This document shows positions 17,658 through 26,642 of a stretch of DNA of 64,000 nucleotides, one piece after another. The stretch lies in NCBI GenBank assembly GCA_038880255.1, contig JAVZSA010000001.1, forward strand, positions 1 to 64,000, given 5' to 3'. Source of the DNA: ARK-15 sp038880255. Lineage in GTDB: Archaea > Thermoplasmatota > Thermoplasmata > Thermoplasmatales > ARK-15. Both the position numbers and the translations under genes were made by a program. How positions within the stretch are numbered: the stretch's first letter is position 1; each line of letters opens with the position of its first letter. The notes beneath the pieces were generated by a model, which saw only the letters and a program-made list of their open reading frames with translations, was not told the origin of the DNA and did not search any database.

Positions 17658-18215
17658 ATGGATATTATTGATGAAATAATAGAAACCGGGAAAAAATTGA
17701 TGAGTTTCAATATGGTGGAATCATCCCATAGCGGTAATATTAGTGCTAGAGTAGGGGATTATATGTATATAAAAAAGCATGGGAAAATGGTGGGTTTTTT
17801 GGAAAGATCGGATATAATGAAGCTTGATTTAAAAAGTGAAGAGGGATATGAAGGTGCATCAGTGGAAGTTTATGCACATAAAAACATATACCTTAACACA
17901 GATGCTAAGGCAATAATCCATGCACATACACCCTACGCAATAGTTATGTCAATTTTAATGGATAGGATTGAACCTGTTGATGAGGAGGGTAAGTTTTATC
18001 TTGAATATATTCCAATAATAAAGGCTGAGAGAGCGGTGGCATCAATGGAAATAGCTGAGAAATTAGGAGAGGTATTAAGGGATAATATGGTAGCTGTGGT
18101 AAGCGGCCATGGTACATTCGCCAGAGGGGAAAATCTTGAAGAGGCTCTGAAATATCTTACCTTGTGTGAAAGTATATCCCACATTTCATACCTTTTCCAT
18201 CTTTACAAACGTTGA
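17658..18215 (+). CDS. Class II aldolase/adducin family protein
   Basis: This 185-residue protein matches the Zn-dependent fuculose-1-phosphate aldolase/ribulose-5-phosphate epimerase family. Metal ligands are visible as IIHAHTPYA (near residue 89) and VSGHGTFA (near 153). The N-terminal SSHSGNISARVGDYMYIKKHG binds the phosphate of the substrate. The substrate is not decided by sequence; a role in aldol cleavage of a phosphorylated sugar is the family default. I chose ATG 17658 because GGTGA lies 5 nt before it; the upstream GTG (17649) is part of that binding site. It overlaps the convergent oxidoreductase by 30 nt. Confidence 0.82.
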   Translation: MDIIDEIIETGKKLMSFNMVESSHSGNISARVGDYMYIKKHGKMVGFLERSDIMKLDLKSEEGYEGASVEVYAHKNIYLNTDAKAIIHAHTPYAIVMSILMDRIEPVDEEGKFYLEYIPIIKAERAVASMEIAEKLGEVLRDNMVAVVSGHGTFARGENLEEALKYLTLCESISHISYLFHLYKR

Positions 18216-20024
18216 ATTTAAGGTAGTGCACATTGCATACTCTTGAATTTGATCACTTGTAAGGAAATTTACATTCCATCCATATATTGATGGCCAACTA
18301 CCTTTATAAATTACTAAAATACCATTTCCCACAGAATTATCTCCTTTTACATTTGTATATATTTCACCAAATTCATTATAAATTTTTACCCTATCACCCT
18401 CCCTTAGTTCCAATTTTTTCATATCCTCTATTGAAACATGGACGTAAGTATCATAATCATAGTAGTTATTGTGTTGACCACTCACACCCTGAATGCTTGT
18501 AGGACTAAGTAATCTAAAATATCCTTCCTTTTCCGGAATTTTAAAATTTCTTATTTCATCTAAAAATCCATCCAATCTGATATTTATTTTATTGTTAATT
18601 CTCTGTATCTTTGCAAAACCTTTATTGAAAAGATCTTCTCTTTTTATAGAACTCTGCTTTATAATCTTATCAATTATTGAATCCACACTTTCATATAATG
18701 AAGGTTCTTTCAAATCCATTTTTTCAGCAAGCTTCACAAAAAGATCGTGGTTTGAAATTGATTCCCCAATGGGTTTTAACAAACCTTCATTTAAATTTAT
18801 ATAATCATGATAATAAGAATCAACAAGATCTCTGGTCTCAAAAAAGCTTGTTGCAGGAATAATCACATCTGCATAAAGTGCTGTATCAGTAAGGAAAAGA
18901 TCATGAACAACTATAAAAAGATCCTTCTTAATTAATACATTCCTTAATAGATTTTGATTTGGTAATGAAATCAATGGATTTGTATTATAAATGAAAAGAA
19001 ATTTAATGTTTTTTTCTAAAAGTTCACGTCCTAAATTTGCAAAATTTATAATTTGTGTATCTTTTCCTTTACCCTCTAAATATTCATAATCTATGATGTG
19101 TTTCGCATCATAAATAAAATTTTTTTCTTGACCAAATAAATACAATAAGTATCCTATTAACTTAATGGTAAGGCCACCATTAATATTCCTTTGAAATCCA
19201 TAGCCCATTTGAATTGAAAATGGTTTCAGTTGTATAAGATCGGAAACAAAATTGTTTATGACATTTTTATTTACTCCGACTATTTTTTCCAAATCATCAG
19301 ATTTATATTTTTTTACAACTTCATCCATAATTCCTATATTCAATCCCAATTCCTTCATTCTGTTTAAAATTAAATAAATCAAGAAAATATCTGTACCAGG
19401 CTTAATTCTTATATGTTCATTTGCTCCCCTAGCACTTTCCGTTATCAAGGGGTCAATTACATATATTTTGGCCTTTGAAACCTTTGCCAATTTCCATCCA
19501 TGTACATTCGTCCATGCAGGATTCATTCCCCAATATATAATCATCCTCATATCTTTTAAATTTTCAGGATCCATGCCTACAGAAGTGCCAAATAGCGATT
19601 TCAACGCTTTGCTACCTGCTTCATCACACAATGAATGATTTAGTTTTGAAGAGCCTATAAAATTAAAAAATCTTCTAGGAAAATAATAGGAAATTAGACC
19701 TCTATTACCAGCATATTCAACGGGTAAAATACTACTTGCCCCATATTTTTCAATTGTTTCCTTCATTTTTTTAGAAACTATTTCTATGGCTTTTTCCAGA
19801 TCAATTTCTTCAAATTCACCCTTTCCCCTTTCACCTTTTCTTAAGAGAGCTTTTTTAAGCCTTTTTCCTCCTAATTCAGCATCTACAAAAAATTTAGACT
19901 TATAGCATAAAAAACCTGATGTGATTGGATGCTCAGGGTTTCCCTTTATTGTTACATTTTGCCCTGATTTTGCAATTATGGAGCAAGAATCAAAACAATC
20001 CTTAGGACATGCTAAAAATACCAT
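18186..20024 (-). CDS. Molybdopterin-dependent oxidoreductase, formate dehydrogenase-like family
   Basis: This protein of about 612 residues belongs to the DMSO reductase superfamily. The N-terminal 4Fe-4S site is CPKDCFDSC followed by GFLCYKSKF. Next come the molybdopterin-binding domain (YAGNRGLISYYFPRRF, then DEAGSKALKSLFGTSVGMDP), IYWGMNPAWTNVH, and a C-terminal molydopterin dinucleotide-binding barrel from about residue 500. No Tat signal is present, so it is cytoplasmic. The metal (Mo or W) and substrate are unknown; partner subunits are not adjacent. An alternative start at 20033 adds three residues (MII). The start at 20024 fits a TATA element about 28 nt upstream. It overlaps the aldolase gene tail-to-tail. 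Confidence 0.85.
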   Translation of the reverse strand: MVFLACPKDCFDSCSIIAKSGQNVTIKGNPEHPITSGFLCYKSKFFVDAELGGKRLKKALLRKGERGKGEFEEIDLEKAIEIVSKKMKETIEKYGASSILPVEYAGNRGLISYYFPRRFFNFIGSSKLNHSLCDEAGSKALKSLFGTSVGMDPENLKDMRMIIYWGMNPAWTNVHGWKLAKVSKAKIYVIDPLITESARGANEHIRIKPGTDIFLIYLILNRMKELGLNIGIMDEVVKKYKSDDLEKIVGVNKNVINNFVSDLIQLKPFSIQMGYGFQRNINGGLTIKLIGYLLYLFGQEKNFIYDAKHIIDYEYLEGKGKDTQIINFANLGRELLEKNIKFLFIYNTNPLISLPNQNLLRNVLIKKDLFIVVHDLFLTDTALYADVIIPATSFFETRDLVDSYYHDYINLNEGLLKPIGESISNHDLFVKLAEKMDLKEPSLYESVDSIIDKIIKQSSIKREDLFNKGFAKIQRINNKINIRLDGFLDEIRNFKIPEKEGYFRLLSPTSIQGVSGQHNNYYDYDTYVHVSIEDMKKLELREGDRVKIYNEFGEIYTNVKGDNSVGNGILVIYKGSWPSIYGWNVNFLTSDQIQEYAMCTTLNSTFVKMEKV

Positions 20025-20205
20025 AATTATCATTTAAATCATCATCATTATAAATTTTTTTAAATTATATTTTTTAAAAAAATCCATAGTTTAATTTCTA
20101 ATTCCATTCTAAAATATTTTTTTTAAACTTTATCCAATATATTTGGTAAAAGTTGAATCATTTTGAGAAATATTTAAATATAACTGTAGTAATAAACGAT
20201 GATTA

Positions 20206-20553
20206 ATGAACTGGGATAAATTGTTTAAAAATATTGGAAATGAACAAAAAAATATATTGATAAAGGTTCGAGTTAAATCGGGTCCAATTAAGATTGAGAA
20301 GGAAATAAGGGATGTTTTGAAAAGTAAGGATTTTAATTATTTGATACATCATTGGTCTCCATATTCATCAACAGGGTTAATGGAAATTGGAATTGGAAAA
20401 TCCAAAGTATTTCTCGAATGGTATTCAGGAAATCAAGAAGGAATAATTTTATCACAAGAAATTGAAAAATATGATGTTTTTCAATTTGATGAATATATTT
20501 CCTCTGGAATTATTGAGAGTTCTGTTTTAAGATTAATGAGAGATCAATATTAG
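20206..20553 (+). CDS. Hypothetical protein, 115 aa
   Basis: I do not recognise this protein. It is soluble, with a charged N-terminus (MNWDKLFKNIGNEQKNILIKVRVKSG), a mixed alpha/beta middle with aromatic residues (HHWSPYSSTGLMEIGIG) and an amphipathic C-terminus. No catalytic motif or membrane segment is visible. The ATG at 20206 lies behind an AATATTTAAATATAAC promoter element about 30 nt upstream, so it is probably expressed on its own. It is flanked by AT-rich spacers of 170 and 120 nt in which I see nothing else. Confidence 0.6.
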   Translation: MNWDKLFKNIGNEQKNILIKVRVKSGPIKIEKEIRDVLKSKDFNYLIHHWSPYSSTGLMEIGIGKSKVFLEWYSGNQEGIILSQEIEKYDVFQFDEYISSGIIESSVLRLMRDQY

Positions 20554-20676
20554 ATTTTTCAATTTAAATTATTTTTAATATATTAAAAAAATTTAAAAAA
20601 TTTTTTATATAGATATAGTAATATTATCTTAAAAAAGATTAATTAAGCTTAATGCAATACCGTTTCGGTGAGTTTG

Positions 20677-21879
20677 ATGGATTTAGATAAGAAATTTGCT
20701 GAAATAACAAAAAACTTGAAGGGATCAGCTGTTAGAGATCTTTTAAAATATGCTGATAGGCCAGAGGTAATATCCTTTGGTGGAGGGATGCCAAATCCCT
20801 TATCATTTCCAATAAATGAGATAGGTGATATAATAAATTATATTTTGAGTAATTATGGTGAAAAGGCTCTCCAATATAGTTCCACAGATGGTGTGGAAGA
20901 ATTCAGAAATGAAGTTTCAAAACGTATTAATTCAAGGTATGGTTTTAATTCCACAAAGGGTGATATAATTTCTCTCAACGGAAGCCAGACAGGTCTTTAT
21001 ATGGTCTCAAAGATATTTTTGAACAGAGGTGATTATGTAATTAGTGAAGCACCCACATATGTAGGTGCAATTACGGCATTCAATGCTCAAGCTCCATTTT
21101 GGATCCCAGTGGATTTGGAAAATGATGGTATGAATATGCAAATGCTTGAAAATGGAATAAAAAAGGTAATTTCTGAGGGTAAAATACCAAAATTCATATA
21201 TGTAATACCTACATTTCAAAATCCTGCAGGAATAACTTGGTCAATTGATAAAAGAAAGGAATTGCTTGAAATATCTTCAAAATACGATTTAATCATATTT
21301 GAGGATGATCCTTATGGCGAACTTAGATTCAATGGTGAGCATATTAAACCAATTAAAAGTTTTGATAGTGAAGGTAGGGTAATCTATATGGGTACATTCT
21401 CAAAGGTTCTTTCACCAGGGATTAGATTGGGTTTTATTTATGCTAATCAGGAAATAAATAAAAAACTGAATCTATTAAAACAGGGAGTTGATCTATGCAC
21501 AAATACATTTTCGCAGTACCTTGCGGCTGAATATCTAAAGAGAGGAATAATAGATAAACAAATACCAAAAATAGTAAATTTGTACAAAAAGAAGAGAGAT
21601 ATAATGATTGAAGCTCTTGAAACCTATATGCCAGAGGGAACAGATTTTACAAGGCCTGATGGTGGAATGTTTCTTTGGGTAACGCTAAAAGGAAATATTG
21701 ATACAGAAAAATTACTGAAGAAAGCACTGGAATTTAATGTTGCCTATGTTATAGGTTCTGCATTTTATCCCGACGGAAGAGGAAAAAATTCAATGAGATT
21801 AAATTATACATTTTCAAAGGATGAGGATATAGTAGAGGGAATAAAAAGACTCTCAAAGGCAATCAAAGAATATCAATAA
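20677..21879 (+). CDS. Class I/II PLP-dependent aminotransferase (LysN/aromatic type)
   Basis: This 400-residue fold-type I aminotransferase moves an amino group to 2-oxoglutarate, likely from an aromatic, branched or 2-aminoadipate substrate. PLP-site motifs: NGSQTGLYMVSKI near residue 90 for phosphate contact, FQNPAG near 185 (the N contacting PLP O3'), DDPYGELRF near 212, and the Schiff-base lysine in YMGTFSKVLSPGIRLGF near 243. I chose ATG 20677 because a GGTGA binding site ends 5 nt before it; the GTG at 20668 is part of that site. The 3' end overlaps the convergent M42 peptidase by 7 nt. Confidence 0.85.
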   Translation: MDLDKKFAEITKNLKGSAVRDLLKYADRPEVISFGGGMPNPLSFPINEIGDIINYILSNYGEKALQYSSTDGVEEFRNEVSKRINSRYGFNSTKGDIISLNGSQTGLYMVSKIFLNRGDYVISEAPTYVGAITAFNAQAPFWIPVDLENDGMNMQMLENGIKKVISEGKIPKFIYVIPTFQNPAGITWSIDKRKELLEISSKYDLIIFEDDPYGELRFNGEHIKPIKSFDSEGRVIYMGTFSKVLSPGIRLGFIYANQEINKKLNLLKQGVDLCTNTFSQYLAAEYLKRGIIDKQIPKIVNLYKKKRDIMIEALETYMPEGTDFTRPDGGMFLWVTLKGNIDTEKLLKKALEFNVAYVIGSAFYPDGRGKNSMRLNYTFSKDEDIVEGIKRLSKAIKEYQ

Positions 21880-22889
21880 TTTAAAATTAATTCAAGTAAT
21901 TTAATTAGATTATTAATATCCTCCAAAGATGACATCTCTACAGTAGTATGCGTATACCTAATGGGGAAACATAATGCAATTGAAGGAATTCCAAGATCAA
22001 ATGTGCCTGCAGCATCAGTACTACCACCTGTAAAAACTTGTTGATAACTTATTTCATTTTCCTTTGCTATTTTTTCAACTTTTAATTTTAATTTTAATGA
22101 ATTTGCACCCCTAGCATCAATAAATCTTATTACAGGTCCCTTATTCAATGAAACTGGACTTAGGTAATAATCAACTTTTGGTATATCACCAGCAGAAACA
22201 CTGTCCACAGCATAAAGTTCATCTATTTCCCTTTCAGTTATTGCCTTAGCACCTCTTAATCCCGTCTCCTCCTGAATCGTAAATATAAAAGTGACCTTTT
22301 TGTTCAATCTTTTATTTTTAAGGTTTTCAATCATTTTAATCAAAATAGCACAACCTACCCTATCATCCAGGCCTCTTGAAACTATGTATTTTTCATTAAG
22401 TACATAAAATTGTTTTACCCATCTAACAGGATCAAGAATTGAAATACCCATTGATATTACCTCATCTTTTGAATTTGCTCCAACATCAAGATAAAGATCA
22501 TCTATTACTGGAGCACTTTTCATTTCACTTTCTGTAGAAATGTGGGGTGGTTTTAAACCTATTATACCCAAATGTCTTCTTCCATCTTTAGTAAATATTT
22601 CAAAATACTGTCCATAAAGCATTCTTGTGTCAACACCACCCAATTTCTTTAACCTAATGAAACCATTTTCCTCTATGTGAGCTACCACCATACCTATTTC
22701 ATCCATATGTGCCATGAAAGCTACATGTTTTTCTCCTTCACCTATGGTAAAGTATATGTTACCAAGTTTGTCCAATTTTGGATCTCCCATCCTACTGAGA
22801 TAATCCAGGATCTTTTCTCTCACATCATCCTCATAACCACTTATACCTTGGGTAAAAACTAAATCCCTAATAATATCAACAAGTTCCAT
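21873..22889 (-). CDS. M42 family aminopeptidase (TET/glutamyl aminopeptidase type)
   Basis: This 338-residue cytoplasmic enzyme probably trims peptides released by the proteasome. Zn ligands of M42 peptidases are recognisable: AHMDEIG near residue 66, RGLDDRVGCA near 175, the catalytic glutamate pair in TIQEETGLRGA near 212, YAVDSVSAGD near 230, and the final His in RYTHTTVEM near 318. Family members form dodecameric TET complexes. It is the last gene of a minus-strand group with pheT and an XPD-like helicase, 36 nt behind pheT, and overlaps the aminotransferase gene end. Confidence 0.86.
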   Translation of the reverse strand: MELVDIIRDLVFTQGISGYEDDVREKILDYLSRMGDPKLDKLGNIYFTIGEGEKHVAFMAHMDEIGMVVAHIEENGFIRLKKLGGVDTRMLYGQYFEIFTKDGRRHLGIIGLKPPHISTESEMKSAPVIDDLYLDVGANSKDEVISMGISILDPVRWVKQFYVLNEKYIVSRGLDDRVGCAILIKMIENLKNKRLNKKVTFIFTIQEETGLRGAKAITEREIDELYAVDSVSAGDIPKVDYYLSPVSLNKGPVIRFIDARGANSLKLKLKVEKIAKENEISYQQVFTGGSTDAAGTFDLGIPSIALCFPIRYTHTTVEMSSLEDINNLIKLLELILNY

Positions 22890-22925
22890 ATTTCAGAGAA
22901 TTTAATTTTAAATAAATCTTTTTCC

Positions 22926-24569
22926 CTAAAATTTCAATTTTTCTTCCACTATTTTTGGATAAAATGTATCCAAATAAATTTCAAACATTGTGACAGGATT
23001 ACCTAAATTAAATTTCTCTATTATTAGTGGATGAACTTCTCCAAAGAATCCTGAAAATTTACCGTTTATTATTATCCAGGATTGTCTTCCATCTATTAGA
23101 AATGGAAAATTTGACTCCTGTTGTGATATTTTAATGTTTAAGGATAGGGCAATTCTTTCCACAGTTCCTTTTACATTTGTAAATGAAGCATCAGACTCCT
23201 CAGAGACAGCACCAAGATTCACAGTTTCAAAATTTCTGAAAACCTTCCCCACTTCAAAAATTTTCTGTGGTAAAGATCTATGTCTGTTATTTGCTAATGT
23301 TTCCATTAACATTGGAAATATCCATGTTCTAAATATTATTTGATCCTCAACTACAGGGTTTTCTATCTTTGGTGAATCAATCACTTCCATACCAAAGGTT
23401 TTAAAATTTCTTTCAATCGAAGTAAATGTTAGGTTCATTACTTCTATATAACCTAAACCCACCATAATTTTCCTTATTTTTTCTTTTATTTTTTCCACTT
23501 CAGATTCTTTGCCAATAGAAAATTTTTCAGGTAATGAAAGGGGTATATTTTCATAACCATATGCTTTTATTACATCTTCCACTATATCCACCTGATGCAT
23601 AATATCTATTCTATATGGTGGGACACCAACTCTGAAACCACTGCCCACCTTCTTCACACTATATCCCATTGAAATTAATGTCTCTTTAATCATTTTTAAA
23701 TTTATATTTTCACCAAGCATCTCTGATACAGTTTTCTTTGATATGTAATATTTCTCTTCACCTAGATTTGGTAATTCTAACGAATATTTTCCATAATTTA
23801 CATTAATTTTATATGGATTTCCACCCAATTCCAATATATTTGTTGTAACAATGTTTAATGCATTTAAAACAGAAAATAAATCAGTACCCGTTACATCAAT
23901 AAATATATTTCTTGTGTTTTTATTTATTTCTGTTAATGTGCCATTTATAATGGGAGGGAAGGAAAGAACATTTCCATCAACATCCAATATTACAGGATAT
24001 TTTGAAAAACCAGAAAGTAGATGTGAATATTCAATCCCCTTTGGATGTATTTTTAAAATTTCTTCAGGTGTTAGTTTCACGTCCATACCCAATGGTATGA
24101 AGGAAATTTCATTTCCAGAAACGGCCTTATAGACAAATGGTGCCTTTACTTTATCAAAATCATGAAGTCCTATTGCCAATTTTTTTCTATCTCTTCCAAT
24201 TGATAAATGCAATTTTTCTTGCATATCAATGATATATGATATTCTAGAATCATCAAGTTCAACATTATTTATAAGTGCTGCACCAATGTAAGGGCGTACA
24301 TTTGAAACACTTTCATCCACAATTAAATTAATACCTGAGTTTTTAACATTATAAACAATATTTTTTTTAAGATAGAAAATTTTTAAAGCCCTTGAAATAC
24401 CAAAAATTGAATACAAATCTGGTCTATCTGGGTAAAGTTCTAAATCCCAGGAATTTTCATCTTCTCTCTTTATTTCAATACCAATAGTGTCAAAAAATTT
24501 CAAAATACTTTCAATATTAATACCTGAATACGTCTCTATATCCCTTTTGCTTATTTTAATTACTACCAT
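22926..24569 (-). CDS. pheT: Phenylalanyl-tRNA synthetase beta subunit, archaeal type
   Basis: This 547-residue subunit of the heterotetrameric class II PheRS carries B1, B3/B4, B5 and catalytic-like domains. The N-terminus begins directly with KISKRDIETYSGI, as in the shorter archaeal/eukaryal beta subunit without the EMAP-II-like extension. Recognisable segments include KLAIGLHDFDKVKAPFVY and the B5 motif GVPPYRIDIMHQVDIVEDVIKAYGYENIP. The alpha subunit gene is not in the window. It sits between an XPD-like helicase and an M42 peptidase gene, all minus strand. Confidence 0.92.
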   Translation of the reverse strand: MVVIKISKRDIETYSGINIESILKFFDTIGIEIKREDENSWDLELYPDRPDLYSIFGISRALKIFYLKKNIVYNVKNSGINLIVDESVSNVRPYIGAALINNVELDDSRISYIIDMQEKLHLSIGRDRKKLAIGLHDFDKVKAPFVYKAVSGNEISFIPLGMDVKLTPEEILKIHPKGIEYSHLLSGFSKYPVILDVDGNVLSFPPIINGTLTEINKNTRNIFIDVTGTDLFSVLNALNIVTTNILELGGNPYKINVNYGKYSLELPNLGEEKYYISKKTVSEMLGENINLKMIKETLISMGYSVKKVGSGFRVGVPPYRIDIMHQVDIVEDVIKAYGYENIPLSLPEKFSIGKESEVEKIKEKIRKIMVGLGYIEVMNLTFTSIERNFKTFGMEVIDSPKIENPVVEDQIIFRTWIFPMLMETLANNRHRSLPQKIFEVGKVFRNFETVNLGAVSEESDASFTNVKGTVERIALSLNIKISQQESNFPFLIDGRQSWIIINGKFSGFFGEVHPLIIEKFNLGNPVTMFEIYLDTFYPKIVEEKLKF

Positions 24570-24594
24570 ATCCTTTAAGAAATATCTTAAGTCA

Positions 24595-26475
24595 CTATTT
24601 TAAACTTGCTATTTCCCAAAATGATTTAATATCTTTCACAATATCTTTACTTTTCTCTATTTCTAAATATTCTTTAAACCTTGTTGCCCTACTATCTAAA
24701 ATAACTGCCACTCCCCTGTCTGTGGATGATCTAATCATTCTTCCCACAGCTTGTGTTAATTTCCTTCCAGCAGGTCCATGAACAAGAAATCTAAAAACAT
24801 CATTTTTAGACATTTCTTGAAGATAATATTTTTCTAACAATCTTTGTCTTGTATCCGGTTTTGGATAAGGAATACCCACACTCACTATAACTTGAATTTC
24901 TCCACCTGGAAAGTCCATGCCTTCACTTATTCTACTACCAAAAACTGAAAAAAATACTCCCCCCTTCTTTTTAAAAAGGTGTAGGATTCTTATAAATTCA
25001 GATTGTTCCATATTCTGTTTTTCAATAAAGAAATTTCCATTATATGTTAGGTCTTCATCAATTACCTTTTTCAAAACCCTGTATGATGGGAATAGAACAA
25101 GTGTATTGTAACCAATATTTATAATATTATCCACAATTTCAGCAATTCTTTTTACTTGTGTATCATCGTATTCAAGTGTTTCGTATTTTGTTGTAACAGA
25201 ATCCACATAATATATTTTCAAATTTTCTTTCGGAAATATTGAAGGATATATCTTTTTTACAGTTTTTGCATTTTTAAAAACCATCGATTCATATTCCTCA
25301 AGTGGTTTTAATGTTCCTGACATGTGTATTGATGAATAAACATTTTCCACTATAGATGTGATTGGCCTAGCATCGAGTGAAAAAATTTCAATGGATAAAC
25401 CATTATTTTTTGTTATAATTCTTGCTATGTCTCTTTCTTCAGAATAGAAAAATCTGTTCAAAAAATTACCGAGATGACCAATATGTGTACTTGGTATCTC
25501 ATCTTTTTTAATTTTTTCTAAAATCACGTGTTCACCAAATTCAATTGATTCATCAATGAATTCTTCAATATCATTTTCCATAAGTCCTGTAAATTCAATT
25601 AGTTTTTCCATTAGGTAATTCTGCGATATTATGGAATCCTCCTGTCCTATTAGAAGTGTTCTTCCAAGATTTATAATGGATTCCCTTAAATATTCTACAA
25701 ATTCTGAAAATTTTATGTCAGAATGATTGAAATCACCGTAATCCTTTATTTCCTTGTCAACGAGGGATAATGAACGGAGAGATAATTTTTCAGATCTAAG
25801 ATCCCTTGCAAAATCCGGTAAATTGTGCGCTTCATCAACAATAAGTATTATTCTATCAACGGTAACTGAGCTCCATTCCAAAAGTCTTGATCTTATAAAG
25901 GGATCAAAAAAATACACATAAGGCATAATGAGGAGATCAGATTTTGATGAAAGTAATTTCATTGCTTCATAGGCGCATATTTCATTTTCTAGACAAAAAT
26001 CTCTAAATTCCTGAGCTGTCATTATATTCCTTTGTGCTTCATAAATAGATTTACTATCCACGTTTAAAAATTTCGCATAATATGGACAAGATTTTAGATT
26101 ACCATTTTTTACATCTTCTTTCCTTTTTCTACATGCAAGAGCAAGTTCTTCTAAGCTAAAGTTTTCTAAATTGTTTCTAAAAAGAAAACAATAATTATTT
26201 CGACCCTGAATTGGTATAAGGGAAAATTCAATTTTTTTCCTCAATTGTTTGGATTCTTTTACTACCTGTTCTTGCTGTGAATTTGTTCTTGTGAGATAAA
26301 AAACTTTTAAACCTTTTTCAAGAGCAAACTCAATTGATGGTACAAGCACTGAAATTGTTTTACCAATTCCGGTAGGTGCCTCCAATATAAGATGACCTCT
26401 AGTCCTTAATGCTTCTTCAACATCATTAATTATATCCAGTTGATATTTTCTTGGTTCATAGGGGAAATTTTTCAT
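24595..26475 (-). CDS. XPD/Rad3-like 4Fe-4S helicase
   Basis: This 626-residue superfamily 2 helicase unwinds DNA 5' to 3'. Motif I is EAPTGIGKT near residue 37, motif II is VDEAHNL near 206, and the C-terminal motif VI is GPAGRKLTQAVGRMIRSS. Four cysteines between motifs Ia and II (in NNYC, LACRK, SCPYY and ICAYE) form the Fe-S domain needed for helicase action in archaeal XPD. Motif V-like FSVFGSRISEGMDFPGG precedes motif VI. Archaeal XPD is monomeric and implicated in excision repair or replication-fork maintenance. It is the first gene of the minus-strand group with pheT. Confidence 0.88.
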   Translation of the reverse strand: MKNFPYEPRKYQLDIINDVEEALRTRGHLILEAPTGIGKTISVLVPSIEFALEKGLKVFYLTRTNSQQEQVVKESKQLRKKIEFSLIPIQGRNNYCFLFRNNLENFSLEELALACRKRKEDVKNGNLKSCPYYAKFLNVDSKSIYEAQRNIMTAQEFRDFCLENEICAYEAMKLLSSKSDLLIMPYVYFFDPFIRSRLLEWSSVTVDRIILIVDEAHNLPDFARDLRSEKLSLRSLSLVDKEIKDYGDFNHSDIKFSEFVEYLRESIINLGRTLLIGQEDSIISQNYLMEKLIEFTGLMENDIEEFIDESIEFGEHVILEKIKKDEIPSTHIGHLGNFLNRFFYSEERDIARIITKNNGLSIEIFSLDARPITSIVENVYSSIHMSGTLKPLEEYESMVFKNAKTVKKIYPSIFPKENLKIYYVDSVTTKYETLEYDDTQVKRIAEIVDNIINIGYNTLVLFPSYRVLKKVIDEDLTYNGNFFIEKQNMEQSEFIRILHLFKKKGGVFFSVFGSRISEGMDFPGGEIQVIVSVGIPYPKPDTRQRLLEKYYLQEMSKNDVFRFLVHGPAGRKLTQAVGRMIRSSTDRGVAVILDSRATRFKEYLEIEKSKDIVKDIKSFWEIASLK

Positions 26476-26522
26476 ATTATTGTTTAATGATTAAGCTCCA
26501 ATTATTTCAATATTTCCAATCA

Positions 26523-26606
26523 CGCCGCGGGGGAGATTTGAACTCCCGCTCCCTTTCGGGAACCAGCTCTCAAGGCTGGCGCCGTAGTCCACTTGGCTAC
26601 CGCGGC
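26523..26606 (-). tRNA. tRNA-Ser (anticodon UGA)
   Basis: The minus strand folds as an 84-nt class II tRNA. The acceptor stem is GCCGCGG with CCGCGGC plus discriminator G. The anticodon arm is CCAGC-CTTGAGA-GCTGG, giving anticodon UGA. The variable arm is long (TTCCCGAAAGGGAGC), and the T arm is GGGAG-TTCAAAT-CTCCC. The long variable arm and G discriminator are those of tRNA-Ser. CCA is not encoded. No intron is present. Confidence 0.95.
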
Positions 26607-26613
26607 TAAAAAA

Positions 26614-26628
26614 GAATATAAAAAGGTA
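26614..26628 (-). promoter_or_regulatory. TATA-like element of tRNA-Ser
   Basis: On the minus strand CCTTTTTATATTC lies about 15-20 nt before the tRNA 5' end, as expected for archaeal tRNA promoters with a very short 5' leader. Confidence 0.4.
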
Positions 26629-26642
26629 ATATAATATCTTTT

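Noticed and set aside
20034..20205. Possible small RNA or promoter array between the Mo oxidoreductase and the 115-aa gene
   Set aside because: Composition is simply AT-rich; apart from TATA-like elements I see no stable hairpin, box C/D motif or repeat.
20258..20290. GGTTCGAG-like string resembling a T-loop
   Set aside because: No acceptor, D or anticodon stems pair around it and it lies in frame within an open coding region.
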